NCBI RefSeq assembly: GCF_047948215.1
Contig: NC_134465.1
Span: 18,868,022-18,932,021 of the forward strand
Origin: Lycorma delicatula
Taxonomy: Eukaryota; Arthropoda; Insecta; Hemiptera; Fulgoridae
Length of the DNA: 64,000 bases
Reading direction: 5' to 3'
Position numbers and translations under genes: made by a program. Positions 46,601 to 59,372 of this stretch are shown one piece after another; the stretch's first letter is position 1; each line of letters starts with the position of its first letter. Under the pieces are notes generated by a model that ran no database searches, was not told where the DNA came from, and was given only the letters and a program-made list of their open reading frames with translations.

Positions 46601-46924
46601 AAATAAAAACCCATTCAACTGTGAATTTCATTCATAAAAACATATCATTACGTTAAAATAAATTATATTACTCTGTTTACAAAATAACAACACTTTCTAT
46701 GAATTTACTATTGAGATATTGTAATTTCTATTACGAAATACATAAGTATTTTTTATAAATAAAGTAGAACAATATAATCTAGGTTTAATTTCCTTGTAAA
46801 AATTTTCCCGCACATATTTAACATTTAGTTTACGCAAACCGAGATTAAAATAGAACATAACTACAGAAAATTGTATTCATCATTTGAGTCAAATTAAAAC
46901 GCCAGAGTATGAAACGAAAATATA

Positions 46925-47318
46925 TGAGTTCGCCTCCCAAGAAAAAATTTACAACATATTCGTCAACCGGTACAAACAGTGTTTTGGGACTATAAAGGCC
47001 CAACTTATTACCATTATTTGGAAAAACAACAAACAGTAAAAGCTAAGTACTATTATGATATCCTAGGAAAAAAAACAGTCTTAGTTTCTCTTAAAAAATG
47101 TAATCTTCTGCTTGATAATAGAGTCGTAGTTTATTGCCACATCCACCTTACAGTTCCGATTTCACTTCATCACAATTTTTTTATTCCGTCGTCTTAAAGA
47201 GGCTTTGTGACGACAAGAATTGAACACAGGTGAATAATTCTTTACTACTGGAATAAAAAAGGTCAAAAATGATAAAACAAGTGCTAAATGTACCCGAGGA
47301 TTACTTTGAAAAGTAGCG
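46925..47318 (+). pseudogene. Mariner transposase, C-terminal half
   Basis: Reads SPPKKKFTTYSSTGTNSVFW, DYKGPTYYHYLEKQQTVKAK, then after frame changes a LLLDNR remnant of the second catalytic region, an SLKEAL segment, and finally a PEDYFEK end before the stop near 47316. The N-terminal half is absent. The window's other mariners do not overlap this segment closely enough to say whether it is the same subfamily. Confidence 0.75.
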
Positions 47319-47433
47319 TTAAAAATGAATAAATAAATAAGTTTTGTACATTGTCACGTCGCTGTTGAAGTTGTTGCAGTTGAAGAATGGAATAATGTTA
47401 TTTTTTACATTTCAGTTCGTTTTTATGAAGTCA

Positions 47434-47847
47434 CTAGCAGGCCCGGCAATGTTCAATGCTTCGCTATTGCTTGATTTGAATATACATATCGATTAAATGA
47501 ACACGATTGAATATTTGATAAAACATTACAAAATTGAATATTACGGGTTTCACAAAATTTAACCTTTCATTTTATAAAAGTCAGAATGTAAATAAATCCA
47601 GTTGTCAAAACAGCACTACCTATCGGATTTAATTCAAACTATTCTCTAAACACAGTAGTCGGTTCAAAATACCCCTAACTTTCTTTCTGCTGGTCAGATC
47701 GAGGATTTCAATAGCTTTAAACCTTGTCCGGACAACGCGACCATTTAGGAAAAACATGCGCGTAAATCGGTCCAGTAGTTTTTTAGTCTATAGCGGACGC
47801 ACATACGAATATTATATAGTATAAATTCTATATATAATATATATAGA
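47434..47847 (-). mobile_element. Short Helitron, minus strand
   Basis: On minus, the 5' end is TCTATATATATTATATATAG (from 47847). It is followed by TGCGTCCGCTATAGACTAAA, CGATTTACGCGCATGTTTTT, AAATCCGATAGGTAGTGCTG and AAGCAATAGCGAAGCATTGA, and ends CCGGGCCTGCTAG at 47434. Same family as the copies at 28888, 52059 and the nested one at 11225. About 414 bp, non-coding. Confidence 0.75.
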
Positions 47848-48084
47848 AGAAAGTCTGCTTGTATAGTTTTGCAAAAATTTTTCTTTTCACGTAACTAATA
47901 TATATTGTGAACACAAGCCAAATCGGACCATAAATAAAATTTTTCGAAATATGTCGACCCCAGCACCACCTACCGGGTCCAAACTAATTTAGAAACCGCG
48001 GGTGTGCGTACAATTCACCAAAGTTCCATCGCAATCGAATGAATGATATAGGAACGCATATGGGACAAACAAAAACAAGCATTC

Positions 48085-48140
<56 letters not shown>

Positions 48141-48880
48141 CTAAAAGCTTTTAACTTTTCTTAATTTGTATAGGCAACAAATATCTGTAAAAATCAGTAC
48201 CGAAAAGCCGAAAAAGATATAAAACATGGGTATTTTAAAAAATTAAAATGAACAGAAATGATATAAAGCTACGATAAAGTTCTCCCGAATGTGAAAATAT
48301 ATTCGTAATTTTATAATTTACCAATATTTTTTGGCTCACAAAAAGATGGAAAAGTGTTTGTCTAAATGTAGCAGGAGATTTTGTTGTAAGATACCGTTAA
48401 TTTCATGGTGATTAAACGATTAATAATAATACAGTTATTTGCCTGTGTAATTAATTAAACGACCTTCATAGTTATTCTTAAAAATCAACGATACAATTAA
48501 AAATTAAAAACAAAAAATCTTTAAAAATATTGCCGAATTGAAACGCTGTTCTATTAGATAGATTAAACATATAGTTTTGTACCGAAACAATTGCGTTTCC
48601 ACTTTTAAATAATATAAAGTAAATTTGTTTTCTACATCCTATCAAAGGTTATCGATAAGGATTTTATATTGACAACCAAACAATCATAAAAAGGCAGCAT
48701 AAATAAAGTTATGTATGTTAAAACTACTCCAGACGTATAAAAAAATATTGGTGATTTGTAAAAATGTTTTAATATTATTAACAACACTGAATAACATTCA
48801 AATTTATGTATTAAATAAATACTTTATAAATTTAGAATAAGTAAATAGATCAAGAAATAAACTCCTAATTTTAAATAAAA
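47848..48880. other. Helitron-associated sequence, TA run, then AT-rich DNA
   Basis: 47848-48085 (AAGTCTGCTTGTATAG, CAGCACCACCTACCGGGTCC) looks like further Helitron-family material on the minus strand. A TA run spans about 48090-48138. No gene. Confidence 0.4.
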
Positions 48881-49565
48881 ATTTGATGTGTACACCACAG
48901 GACTTACTTGTAAGTCTATTAAATTCATATATATATTTTTTTTAAAATGAAAACTACATAAAAATTTTTTCATTAATAATTTCTGATATTTTTTATTTAT
49001 TGTTATTACTGAATTATTATTACACAGGGTAATTATTTTTACAATTGTAAAAAAACTCATAGGTTAATAATTATTAATAAATCAATATATTTAAATTAAA
49101 AAAAAGGAAATGTCTGATTCGAATCAAAGTACCTTCTCCTTGTAAGAACCAAATATTTCATTACAATTTCATTTGGCTATAACAGTGGAACCGATGAAAA
49201 TAAGTACCACTTATGATATATCGTTTAAAAGCTCTCAATGAGGGCTTATTAATGCAGTTAAGAAAATATCCAAAATCCCAATGTTTTGGATTTTGGGCTT
49301 TTTTGGACACTTTTGGTCCAGTCGATTGTAATCAAAAGGAGAGGTGCACAACTAGATGTTCCAACAGTCCTAAATCCAAAATGTCAACATCCTACGACTA
49401 ATCGTTTTTCAATTATGCAAGACACATACGTAAGTACGTACATACGTCACGCCGGAACTAGTCAAAATGGATTCAGGAAGATCAAACTGGATATTTCCGT
49501 TGAAATCTGAAAACCGAATTTTTTTACGGTTACAATACTTCCTTGTAAGTACAAGGAAGTAAAAA
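48881..49565 (+). repeat. MITE-like repeat 'R4', copy 5
   Basis: Left end TTTGATGTGTACACCACAGG and ACTTACTTGTAAG; right end TCCTTGTAAGTACAAGGAAG. It carries the family's interior including CTGATTCGAATC and CATTTGGCTATAAC. The right end has become a near-perfect small palindrome. Open frames inside are shadows. Confidence 0.82.
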
Positions 49566-49671
49566 TGTTTATAATTAAAAATATTATTATAATTTTCTGC
49601 TTAAAAATTCGTTTAATTAAATGATATTACCATTATTACAATTGTCATAAAATAAAAAGAACGTATTAAAC

Positions 49672-50690
49672 GTTTGGTATGAAGTATGTTTTTTAAGTAA
49701 GTACCGTTTCGATGTATGTCCTCAGTAATGCGGCTGTAGCACTGAGTAACTCCATCTATTGGCTTGCTACAGAATCTATTACGCGACTGTTAGACTTTAC
49801 AGTTTCCTGTAAGTGTTTAAATTGCCAATGACTATAGACAGTGCCGCCAGTTGTGATATACCTGCTGTAATTCGTTTCTTATACACAAGAGGTATGAAAG
49901 CGCCCAAAATTCATCGACAGATTAGTGAGCTGTACGGGGTTAACGCAGTCTCCGATGTAACGATGAGAAAATACCTTAAGGCATTTAAAAAGAACCGCAC
50001 AAACTTACAAAATGCGGAACGGAGAAGGCGACCGTCTGTTATTACTGACCTGGAGCATAGAGTTGATTGAAAATTCGTAAGAATGGACAGTTTACCGTTT
50101 CATCATTACGTAATGAATTTCCTTTAATTTCACGAAGTGTTCTCGTTGAAAGAGTGTAGGTACCCGCATCAGAAATTGTGCTGACGCTGGCTAACAAAAA
50201 TGCTTTCTAAATTACACCGAAATCAAACGTTCAGCCAGCGGTTTGAATTTTCTGACGTAATACATCAATGAAGGCGATGTAGTTTGAAGCCCAATTGTTA
50301 CTGGGGACGAGAAACGGGTGTCTCGCATTACATCGGAAACAAAAGAACAGTCCATGAAACGGGAACACTCAATATCTCCGGAGAAAGTGAAGTTCAAGCA
50401 AATAATGTCAGCCCGGAAAATCGTGTTTTGAAATAGACCGGGCCAGTAAATTATTGATTATTTGTCTTGGGATAAAACGATAAATACCGAAGTATAATGC
50501 GAGACCTGGATTACGTTACCCGATCCAAAATAGAAGGCGCGTCATGCTCAGCAAGGGAATCCTGCTACTTCATGACAATCCTCGACCGCACACAAACAAG
50601 ATCTCATCGCGTCATTTAGCCGGGTACAAATTGATCACCCACCGTATAGTTATGATTAGCCGCCATCCTCACCCCCCTTAGAAAAGAAAG
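49672..50690 (+). pseudogene. Mariner transposase, near full length but broken
   Basis: A TIR-like CGTTTGGTATGAAGTATGTT begins at about 49670. The frame 49813-50070 has the first helix-turn-helix (AVIRFLYTRGMKAPKIHRQI, SELYGVNAVSDVTMRKYLKA) and ends in a stop after RPSVITDLEHRVD. Later frames hold ILLLHDNPRPHTNK near 50570, which contains the second catalytic aspartate region, and HPPYS with a damaged third-aspartate segment near 50640. The C-terminal tail is not found; sequence after about 50690 is unrelated. Confidence 0.8.
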
Positions 50691-51303
50691 CCGTCTTATG
50701 ACGATCCTAGTCGCCACGCCAACCCCTCTCTTCATAACAGTGTTGGGTGTGGTCTTTTAAGCCTTCGAAATACGATTAAATATGATCAGTTTGGCCTCGA
50801 TTAGTATAGCACCGTTGCAAACGCAACGACAAACGTTTTTCCATCGGTTCGTTTTCTGAAATTCGTATTAGGCTTCTTCCAAATTCGCTAATCTACTCTT
50901 AATTTTTAACTCTCTTAACTAACCGATTAATAGTTTCATCCTCGCACCTATCTACAACACGGAAAGACACAAAATAGCCGTTTGCTGTAACTAAATTTCT
51001 AAATATTTATTTTCTGAGTCTACTAGAAACATCTAAATTCTATTCTCAAACGTGACGTATAATGTAGCATCTATTCTCAGACCAGCGCTCTTACAACTCA
51101 GTCAAGCATTATTTCATAAATATTTACTTTAAATGTAGAACAATAAATAATATACAGTAATATAAATGTAAAAGTAACATTAACGGTCGGGGAGAACGTA
51201 AATCACCTTGAATGTATGTAATTTGTATCGATACCGATAATATTTTTAATTCTTACATTAAAACAGAGAGAAAAAAAGATAGAATTACGCAAAAAATAAA
51301 CAA
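50691..51303. other. No gene recognised
   Basis: Mixed composition to about 50900 (ACCGTTGCAAACGCAACGAC) then AT-rich. Nothing assigned. Confidence 0.4.
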
Positions 51304-51790
51304 ATGTATTCTTTTGCCCCGATAGCGCGACTTAAGAGTAGTGCTCGAGGATCAGGGTGTGGAGGGGATCAACAATATAATCAGGTGATGCTCAGCAATA
51401 GCGACAAACGGGAACGTGTCTCGACTACGATTGCATCAATGATAGGAGAGAAAGCCGATGAGGTGAGGCGGCGACAGGCTGAGGGGATGCGGATCGATTG
51501 AGACTTGGAGGTCGATGACGGGTGATCAAGGGAGGCCGGCTTCTGGGGGTGGGCTCCTCGGAGTCGTCGCTTGTCGACCGACCCGTGGGGACGCCTTCCG
51601 GTCAACTAGATTCGGATAGTAGAGTGCCTGGGTGATCGTGCAGGATCTGTGCACTTACCGTACGGTTTAGATCAGCCCCTGCGTGATAAGAGGGGGAAGT
51701 TTTTTAACGGGTTGGGAGCCCCGCACTGCTGTCAGTACGGGTCTGACGGCGGCTTGCAGAACTTTCTCCTCCCCCTACGCGGAAAAAAAA
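51304..51790 (+). mobile_element. 5'-truncated LINE: ORF2 last residues and 3' UTR
   Basis: A GC-rich block in plus orientation. The frame ending at 51501 reads NSDKRERVSTTIASMI then GEKADEVRRRQAEGMRID and stops. A short helix followed by an Arg-rich tail is the usual finish of R1/I-type ORF2 proteins. A GC-rich 3' untranslated region follows, ending ACGCGGAAAAAAAAG at about 51790. The RT is absent, so the clade is inferred. Confidence 0.6.
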
Positions 51791-52058
51791 GTAACAATAA
51801 TACTAATAAATGAACTAAATTTAAAAATAAAGAGTAATTATAAAGAAGAAAAACTTATAAAACAGCAGCAGATTTATTTTTAAAAAAACCTTTAAAACGA
51901 CATTTCAAATAATTAAAAATTTAATTTTTAAAATATTACTTTCTATTAAATGTTTTATGCATCCTGTGCACTTTAAAATATAAAAAAAGATATAAAAATA
52001 TGAAAATAAGTTTTGAAATTGTAATTATAGAAAAAAAGTAAATACAACTGACACGTTA

Positions 52059-52750
52059 TCTATATAAATAAAAATGTAAAAAAAATCTTAATCTCCGAAA
52101 GTTGTTCACCGATCGCTTTGAAATATTGACACAACGTTGCATTCGAATACGCGCATGTTTTTATATGCGTACTACTTATATACCTAAAATATCATACCTC
52201 TGACAGGTAAAATCATTTTTTTTTTAAAAACAGCACTATTTGTTGCGCGTAAAAGCAACACACTTAACTAAATATTTTACCATTCTACTTCAATGTTTCC
52301 GATATGTGTGTCCGCTACAGACTGAAAAACTACCGGACCGATTTACACGCGGAGGGGAAAAAGGGAGAAAGGGAGAAAGAGAAAAATCAGAAAAGTAAAA
52401 GGGAAGAAGGTAAAAAGGGAGGAAGGGGAAAATGGAAAAAAAAGGGAAAACGAAGAAAAGTAAAAACGAGAAAAGGAAGTGGAAAGGGGAAAGGAGAAAA
52501 AAGTGAAAAGGGGAAAAGAGAAATTTCAGGAAAGGGGGAAGAGAAATGGGGGAAATAAATGGAAAGGGGGAGGGACATATGGTAAAAATGAATATGGGGG
52601 AAAACGGGGAAATGGTAAAAGGGAAAGATTAAATTTTGTGAAGTTCCGTAATGTTCATTCTGTTAATGTTTTATCAAACTTTCAATTCTGTTCATTAATC
52701 TATATATATATTCAAATCTAGAAATAGCGAAGTATTGCCGAGTCTGCTAG
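52059..52750 (+). mobile_element. Complete non-autonomous Helitron with polypurine tract
   Basis: Starts TCTATATAAATAAAAATG after A (52058), with TGTGTGTCCGCTACAGACTG near 52305. It then has about 285 bp of almost pure A/G on the plus strand (52347-52632) and a TA run. It ends AGAAATAGCGAAGTATTGCC plus GAGTCTGCTAG followed by T (52751). The A-T flanks, 5' TC, 3' hairpin and CTAG all fit Helitrons. Lys/Arg/Gly-rich open frames in the purine tract are artefacts. Confidence 0.85.
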
Positions 52751-53375
52751 TTTTCCGTAAATTAAAAAAAATATATATATTTCTAATTAAGTTTTTTTAT
52801 ACATCGATGTAACTTTTTAACTTTAATAACATTAAAAATAAAGTTCTACCTTTTTATCTTTAAAAAGTTGTTTTAATTACACAAAGATTATTTTTCTAAT
52901 GAAACTCATCTTTGCATGTACTCGTTTAAGCAAATATAAACAACTTGTAAAATCGTATTGTATAAATGTTTTTGAAAAAACAAAAAAATTACTGAATATT
53001 TATTTTGCAAAAATTATCATTACAGATGTAGAAACATAAAAATAACTATTTTAATCGTTAAAACACAAAGAAAATATATTTAATACGCATAACTGAAACA
53101 AAAATATTAATAACGATAAACCCGAAGGAAATTATAGCGTGGAAACAAATAAAAACTGGCATACGAGAAATATTGAAGAGGAATACTCTTATAGTAATCA
53201 ACAGGAGTACTTTTTTAAAGTATAACTTTTTATTATTTTTTTTTTTTAGTATTTTACAAAAGGTTTTATAATTTAAAACATCAAAATCTAGCCTACCCCA
53301 ATAATCCTATTATATACTTTACAATTAATATTAATAATCTCAATTAAGTTATTATAAAGGACGGGGAAAAAGTAG
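52751..53375. other. AT-rich, nothing recognised
   Basis: No frame or named repeat. Confidence 0.5.
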
Positions 53376-54320
53376 GACCTGCCCTGTGATTGGTTATTGT
53401 ACGAGTAGCGGGGGAATTTCACTCTACCAAACTAACATCATGGATCTGTGAAATGTTAAACACTGCGCTTTCACCGTGGAAATATTTTTTCAAAAACTAC
53501 AGTTCTATAGAGTGTAAGAGAAGATTCCGTCAAGATTTTAGTATTGGTCGCTGACATGATAATATTGTGGTCCGCGAATTTCAGAAAAACAACATCAACA
53601 ATCAGTATAAAAAACCATCGGGAAGGCCGAGATCCGTACGGAGAACAATAAACAGGTCGGAGATTAAAGCTACCGTTTGGCGTTTTGCTGCGTCGTAATT
53701 CTTCCGGTCTGACATTCCCAATGAAATTAAAAGAAGAATACTACTGCATTTTGACTTTTCATCCCTATAAACTAATAGTTATTCATGTATTAACCCTTCA
53801 GATTAGAGACAAAGACGATGTTGAAAATTATTATAGAAAAATGTAATCCTTATGAATCATAATGCTCACTTCTACCTGTACAGTTGTGTTAAAAAAAAAG
53901 AATAAACTTTCAATGTAGGTTCAATACATATCTAAGAAAGCTTCATGAGCATCCCTTCATATATAACGGTTCATAGTGTAGTAAGAGAAGGCAAGGTTTA
54001 AAGTGTTGGACCAATACTTCTTTGAAGACGATCGAACAGTAACAGTGAATACAGAACGGTACGCTTTGATGTTACCAGAATTGAGAATGTTTCAGGAACT
54101 TTTAATTTAACTATGTGGAGACATCGCCTAGCCAATCCGTTTATCCGATCTTTGGGTAAGTGATTTCATCCTCTGAAGTTGTTTAAAATCCGATGTGTAA
54201 ACCAGAAAACTCTGTTTATTATCAGAACTATAAGTAACGAGCGATTCAAGAGAGGTAACCACCACATCACGATGAATGCTGAGAAATGTAATCAAAAGTT
54301 TCATTCTCATCATTCAAGCC
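53376..54320 (+). pseudogene. Tc1/mariner-like transposase (DUF4817 group), heavily decayed
   Basis: Readable pieces in order: KCRRRFRQDF-like, NNQYKKPSGRPRSVRRT (linker after the first helix-turn-helix), FRSDIPNEIKRRIL, NHNAHFYLYSCVKKK (after the first catalytic residue), a TVHSVVREGK segment, GPILLRR-like, TVNTERY-like, and toward the end KPENSVYYQNYK and RAIQER-like residues near 54250. Frames change often. It has the same gene order as the copies at 30940 and 63240. Confidence 0.6.
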
Positions 54321-54350
54321 GTGTGTGTGTGTGTGTGCGCGCGCGCACAC
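54321..54350. repeat. Alternating GT/GC tract
   Basis: Thirty bases of strictly alternating purine and pyrimidine: seven or eight GT units, then GC units, then AC. Confidence 0.9.
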
Positions 54351-54940
54351 CTTAGACCAGAATGTTCTATAATTGTAATAAGTTATTGTTTGCACTTAAT
54401 TTTAGTTCACAAAATTGGTCTTTCAAAACTAATAGCATAAATGTGGCTTTAAGTTTAGTACATGAATAAAAACGAGCTCTTCGTAATTGCTGTCGTCAGG
54501 TTTTTGTAATAAATAAATATATTATGTGCATAACCCAAATAATAAAAACAAAAAATATTGTATTAATATACCAAAATATTCCCTAACGGAATTTTTATAC
54601 AGTACTTTAATTACATATTATATTGAGTTGATATACCCATTATATACCTATTCATTAATTTTTGTTAGCTTTAGTTTGAAAAACAGATGTTATAAATTTT
54701 TTTATGAATATAAATCATACTTTTACTACATTTGAGTCATCAGATAAATAGAAAATTGACCGGAGGCTAACATAAAACTTGATTTTTTAAATTTATTTTG
54801 AAGCTATTTAATAAATCAACTTAAAGTACGTCTGCAAAAGATACTTATTTTGCAAAATAGGAAAGCGACTTTATTCAAAAATGTTAAATTAAATTTAACA
54901 TAAATGAAAAAAAGAAAATATACAACTGGAAAAAAGGCGG
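54351..54940. other. AT-rich, nothing recognised
   Basis: A 69-codon open frame at 54526-54735 is Tyr/Ile/Asn-rich and judged chance. Confidence 0.45.
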
Positions 54941-55935
54941 AACTACGGCCCGCCGCGAAAATGGCTTGGGGTAAGTAGTCTTCTTCGTTTAGCTTTGTGT
55001 GTGCCTTCGTGTGAGGTTGTGTTAGTTACCGGATCAGCTGCTGCTCCTAACTCTGTTGCTATTGGCGCAGAGCAGACCACGTGGTGCGGCGAGCGGCTGC
55101 GCGCAGCTGACTCTCACCCGCTCCCTTTGCTCTCTTAGTCGTTTTTCCCCACAATCCGTTCGAACGTAATTTTAAATAAACTGTTTTTTTTCTTACTGCT
55201 AAATATTAACTAATCATCCTTTCCTCTTATTAATAACTTTGAATAATTACATATATAATTAATTAAAATATTAATAAGAATTGTTAATCTTTGATTTCAA
55301 TTTAATAAATTATAAATACATAATAATTAGCTAATAAATTCTAATTCATATAGTAGAAATAAAATACAAAATTTTATAAATTACATCAATAGAATTAATA
55401 AACAATAATACACTAACAGGTGTATAATTATTTATTATTTTTGTCCATCATCAATGATTGGACGAGGACACCTTCCTCCCAGTGGGGGATCCGCTTGGGA
55501 GTTCCCCATTAGAGGCAGAGCATTACGACAGGAGTCCCAGTAAGGGGACCCCTTTGGGGTCCTCTCATTACAGGCGGCGTGGGATGTACTGCAAGATCGA
55601 GTCCCGGCTACCTGGGCGGACCCTTGTGTTCTACCGAGGTAGTTTCAGGCAAAGCACCCTCACTCCCCGGGAGTTGAGTTATGCTTAGATGCTGTTCCGG
55701 CTCTGAGGGGGAGGTAAATGAAAATGAACAAAAAAATAAATTAAAATAATCTACGCTTAGAAATTGAGTTAAATAATCCGTAAATTTATCGACAACGGAC
55801 TGCTTCTAGCCAGTAAAATTTAGTTGTTGATTTTTTAACACATGAAGCGCTTTATTCATAAAGAAAGCGGGAGAGAGTCGGCTGCGCACAGCCGCCTGAC
55901 GCACCACGTGATCCGCTCTGAGACAGTAGCACCTA
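54941..55935. repeat. GC-rich inverted repeat pair around AT-rich DNA and a LINE end
   Basis: 55035-55140 and the reverse complement of 55853-55935 share CAGAGC, CACGTGGTGCG, CGGCTG, GCGCAGC and GACTCTC, then CCCGCT. The left copy lies in a GC-rich block starting ACTACGGCCCGCCGCG near 54952. Possibly the two ends of a DNA element into which the LINE end at 55455-55725 was inserted. Confidence 0.5.
55455..55725 (+). mobile_element. LINE 3' end (GC-rich, A-rich tail)
   Basis: A GC-rich block with GTGGGGGATCCGCTTGGGAG and a degenerate internal repeat (GGGGACCCCTTTGGGGTCCT) passes into AAATGAAAATGAACAAAAAA. No protein motif remains. Confidence 0.45.
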
Positions 55936-56709
55936 AAACAAAAATGTGAACGCATACAATATACAAACAAAGAAATGAACAATCCCTTTTTACTAGAAAG
56001 ATTGCAGTACTCAAAATTAGTTCCAGATCACTGAATTTTAAATTCTTTTTTTTTTAAGTGTCCTTCAATAAATCTTTTTTTTAACGAAAGAAAAATTTTA
56101 ACCTTTCTCCTTTTGCCGTACTTTTAAACTCGAAAAAGAAAATTAAATTTCGCATTTGCAATTCTTTCCTATTAATAATGCTGTACAAAAAAATTACACA
56201 GATAAATTTTATGAATATAAGGACCTCGCTAATACGGTAAATTTAAAAACCATCCTTTGAGAAGCTGACTAGAATAATCTATGTAACATCACACGAATAT
56301 AAGAGAAGCATCCTAAAAATCTCCATGTCCGATTTTGAATCACTTGATACTTTTAACTGGTTTATTTTGATTAATAAATAGTAAATAATTTAAAAAAAAT
56401 AAATCTACACAAAAATTTTTTTTAATTTGAAATGTTATACTTTTTTATCTTACGTAGAACCCATTAATTAAAAAAATATATATATAAATATGTTAATAAA
56501 ATATAATAAAATAAAGAGTAATGTTAAATAAATCACAAACTGTTTTACATAGATATAATTGATTAATTAGTAAATATAAAAAATTAAATATTTTTGTGCA
56601 CAGGTACGTTATATTATGTTTACAATATGTTAATAAAACATTCACGAGATACTTCGTAGCCTTTGTCAGCGGATACAACTATTAACTCAATATTTGACAA
56701 CGAAACTAC

Positions 56710-56785
<76 letters not shown>

Positions 56786-57978
56786 ATAAAATCACATCTA
56801 CCAACAACTAATGAATGTTTAATTCAAAACCTAAATATACTGATTCTGAACAAAATGATTAATTAAAATGATAATAATATTGTAAATTATGCATTAAAAT
56901 TACATCATAAAATGAAGCAAATAATTAATATTAATACGTTTGAATGCACGCAAAATTCAAATAATGAGCAACATTATCTATTATTATTATTAATACAAAC
57001 AGAATGAGTATAATATACAGAATGAGTCAAAAGTATGGAAACCCCTCAACAACTTTAAAACCGTTCCAGATAGTATACTGTAATTTTCAGGTTAATGTAG
57101 CGGCAAGAAATAGAATTTCAATTCCTTCTTATGGGGGCAGTAACTCAAATATTATAAATGGTAACACACTTTGTGTGATATATCATTTTAAAAGTAAGAC
57201 AATAGAAATGGTAAAAATAAAAAGTTGGTAAAATGTCTGTACCCAAACTGACGGAGGGATAAACTTTGGATTTTGAAAAAAATTACACTGGTAATTTAAG
57301 GAACTGTTATCGCAAATAAATAAGTCTTAATTTTTATTAAATGGATATTATCAAATAAATTAAAAAAAAAATAAAAAATACATACAGAATTTGTCGAATT
57401 TGTCTAAAATGGTGGGCTGGCTATATTTTTCGGATTCTACTTGTAAAACTAAATAAAATATATCATTGGGAAAAATGGCATTTCTCCTTCGTTCTCTTAC
57501 TCTCCACTATCTTGTTATTTTTATATAACTATTTATATCTTAAGTTCGAATAGACGAATCGCAGTAATAAAGTTTTAAAATTATCAAAAATCAGGACTAA
57601 ATACCTTCGAAAATTACAAAATGACGGCCACGATTATTTTTCAATCCGTTATATCATCATAAATATTAGTTTTATCAAATTTATGTTTTTTTCTCAAATA
57701 TAAAGTCTTCTATTTTGAACAAAATGACATTTTATTTTTTTAAATCGGTTAACAAATAAGTCAGGTTATGAGAGAAAATTGATGTTGCAATTTTGTGTAA
57801 TAATTATTACGTCTATTATTGCGAGAATATAATTACTTAATTTGATACTAATTTACAATACTAGAATTAACAATAAATAAAAACAAATAATATTTCATCG
57901 AATTTAACGAAAAATAGAGGACATGAAAACAGACACATAATTATTAAATCGTATATATATATATATATACATACACAA
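55936..57978. other. AT-rich with a long (TA)n tract
   Basis: TA run at 56713-56782 and a shorter one at 57954-57970. The 75-codon frame at 57004-57231 has no recognisable domain. Confidence 0.45.
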
Positions 57979-58766
57979 GGTCTGTCCGGAAAATAATGTC
58001 ACGCATTTTATTGTGAAGCGACTGTACGTTGGTGCGCTCTATCATCCACCAAAATCGATGATGGTGTAAGTCAACCACCGAGAGTGTAATTTCTCAATTG
58101 TTTCCGAGCTCTCAGAGGAGAAGGACGGGCGGTTTCGTAAACCTCTGTTTCGTCTCTTGCACAAGTCGCGATGCAGCACACGCTGGAACAAAGATACGCG
58201 ATCAAGTTTTGCGAGAAACTTGGCACTTCTGCAGCGGAAACTTTTCCGATGGTTCAACAGGCCTTCGGAGATGATAGAAGGAATCTACAGATGGTAGAAG
58301 GAATTTTTGGAAGGTCCTGAAGTGATCGACGACGAAGCCCGCGCTGGACGCCCGTCAACCTCCTGAAACGACGAAATTGCGACTCGTGTGAAAGAAATTT
58401 GCAAACATACCGTTGAATGAGTTTTCGTTTAACGGCCGACATGTTAAATATTTCAAAAACTATCGATCGACTATAGATTTGCGCGTGAGAAAAGTGTCCG
58501 CGAAGTTTGCCCCAAGAATTTTGACCGACGATCTAAAATCTCGCCGAGTGGAAATTTATTAAGACGTTTTGGAAATTTTTGAAAACGATGCTCACTTTTT
58601 TAAAATGTTATCACGAGTCATGAAATGTAGATATTCCAGTATGACCGCGAAACGAAGAGGAAAAGTGCTAAGTGGTACGCCTTAACGATCCTTCACCACA
58701 AGAAGGCTCGAATAAGCAAATCAAACATCAGACCGTGCTCATTGTGTTTTTTGACATCAGGGGAAA
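57979..58766 (+). pseudogene. Mariner transposase with left TIR, truncated on the right
   Basis: The left end reads GGTCTGTCCGGAAAATAATG. Frames with several shifts show MQHTLEQRYAIKFCEKLGTS (first helix-turn-helix), AAETFPMVQQAFGDD, a GRPSTS-like linker, DMLNISKTID, a KFAPRILTDD-like segment, and finally SNKQIKHQTVLIVFFDIRG. The last corresponds to the region just before the second catalytic aspartate. The first catalytic (DE) region is present but damaged near 58590. It ends at about 58766 and the C-terminal third is missing. Confidence 0.82.
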
Positions 58767-59372
58767 AATATTTAGAAGAATTTTAATATACAGGTATTAT
58801 TATTATTATTACTATGTTAATAAATGTTTTTTTCATACTTATAGACTTGGTGACTTCACTATCCGGAAGACTTTGCATACAAAAATTTATTCCGCCTATT
58901 ATAATACTAAGATATCATTCAAAGACGTCAATTTAAATACATTAACGCATTTTTCTTTTTTTTTATAAATAACTGTTATATCAAAGGAATAAAAATACAA
59001 CCAATTAAAATATCATTTAAAAATTGCGATGACTACACCATATTAAAATAACTAGGAGAATTAGGGGTCGGATTAATTAAAACATGTGCATAACATCACG
59101 GTTATACACTGTCTACATTCTTTGTCTTCTTTTACTTTCTCGCTAACGCCCACTCGCCATCTCTCTCTTACATTCTATCACTATTAAAAATACTATCTCA
59201 TTCTCTCAATAAATACATGTTGCAGTTAAACTGTTTAAATTTTCCTCGTTTATTTTACCAAAAAAGTCCTGTAATTTTAAAAAGAACTTTGCAAACGTTT
59301 AATAAAAATGAAAAATGTTTTAGTTTTGATATAGTATAAAAAAAAAACTTCTATAAAACATAGCAGGACCTT
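58767..59372. other. AT-rich, no gene
   Basis: A short TAT repeat near 58795-58812; nothing else. Confidence 0.45.

Noticed and set aside
52304..52721. Lys/Arg/Gly-rich frames, also 28992-29180
   Set aside because: They arise from the Helitron polypurine tract; composition explains them fully.
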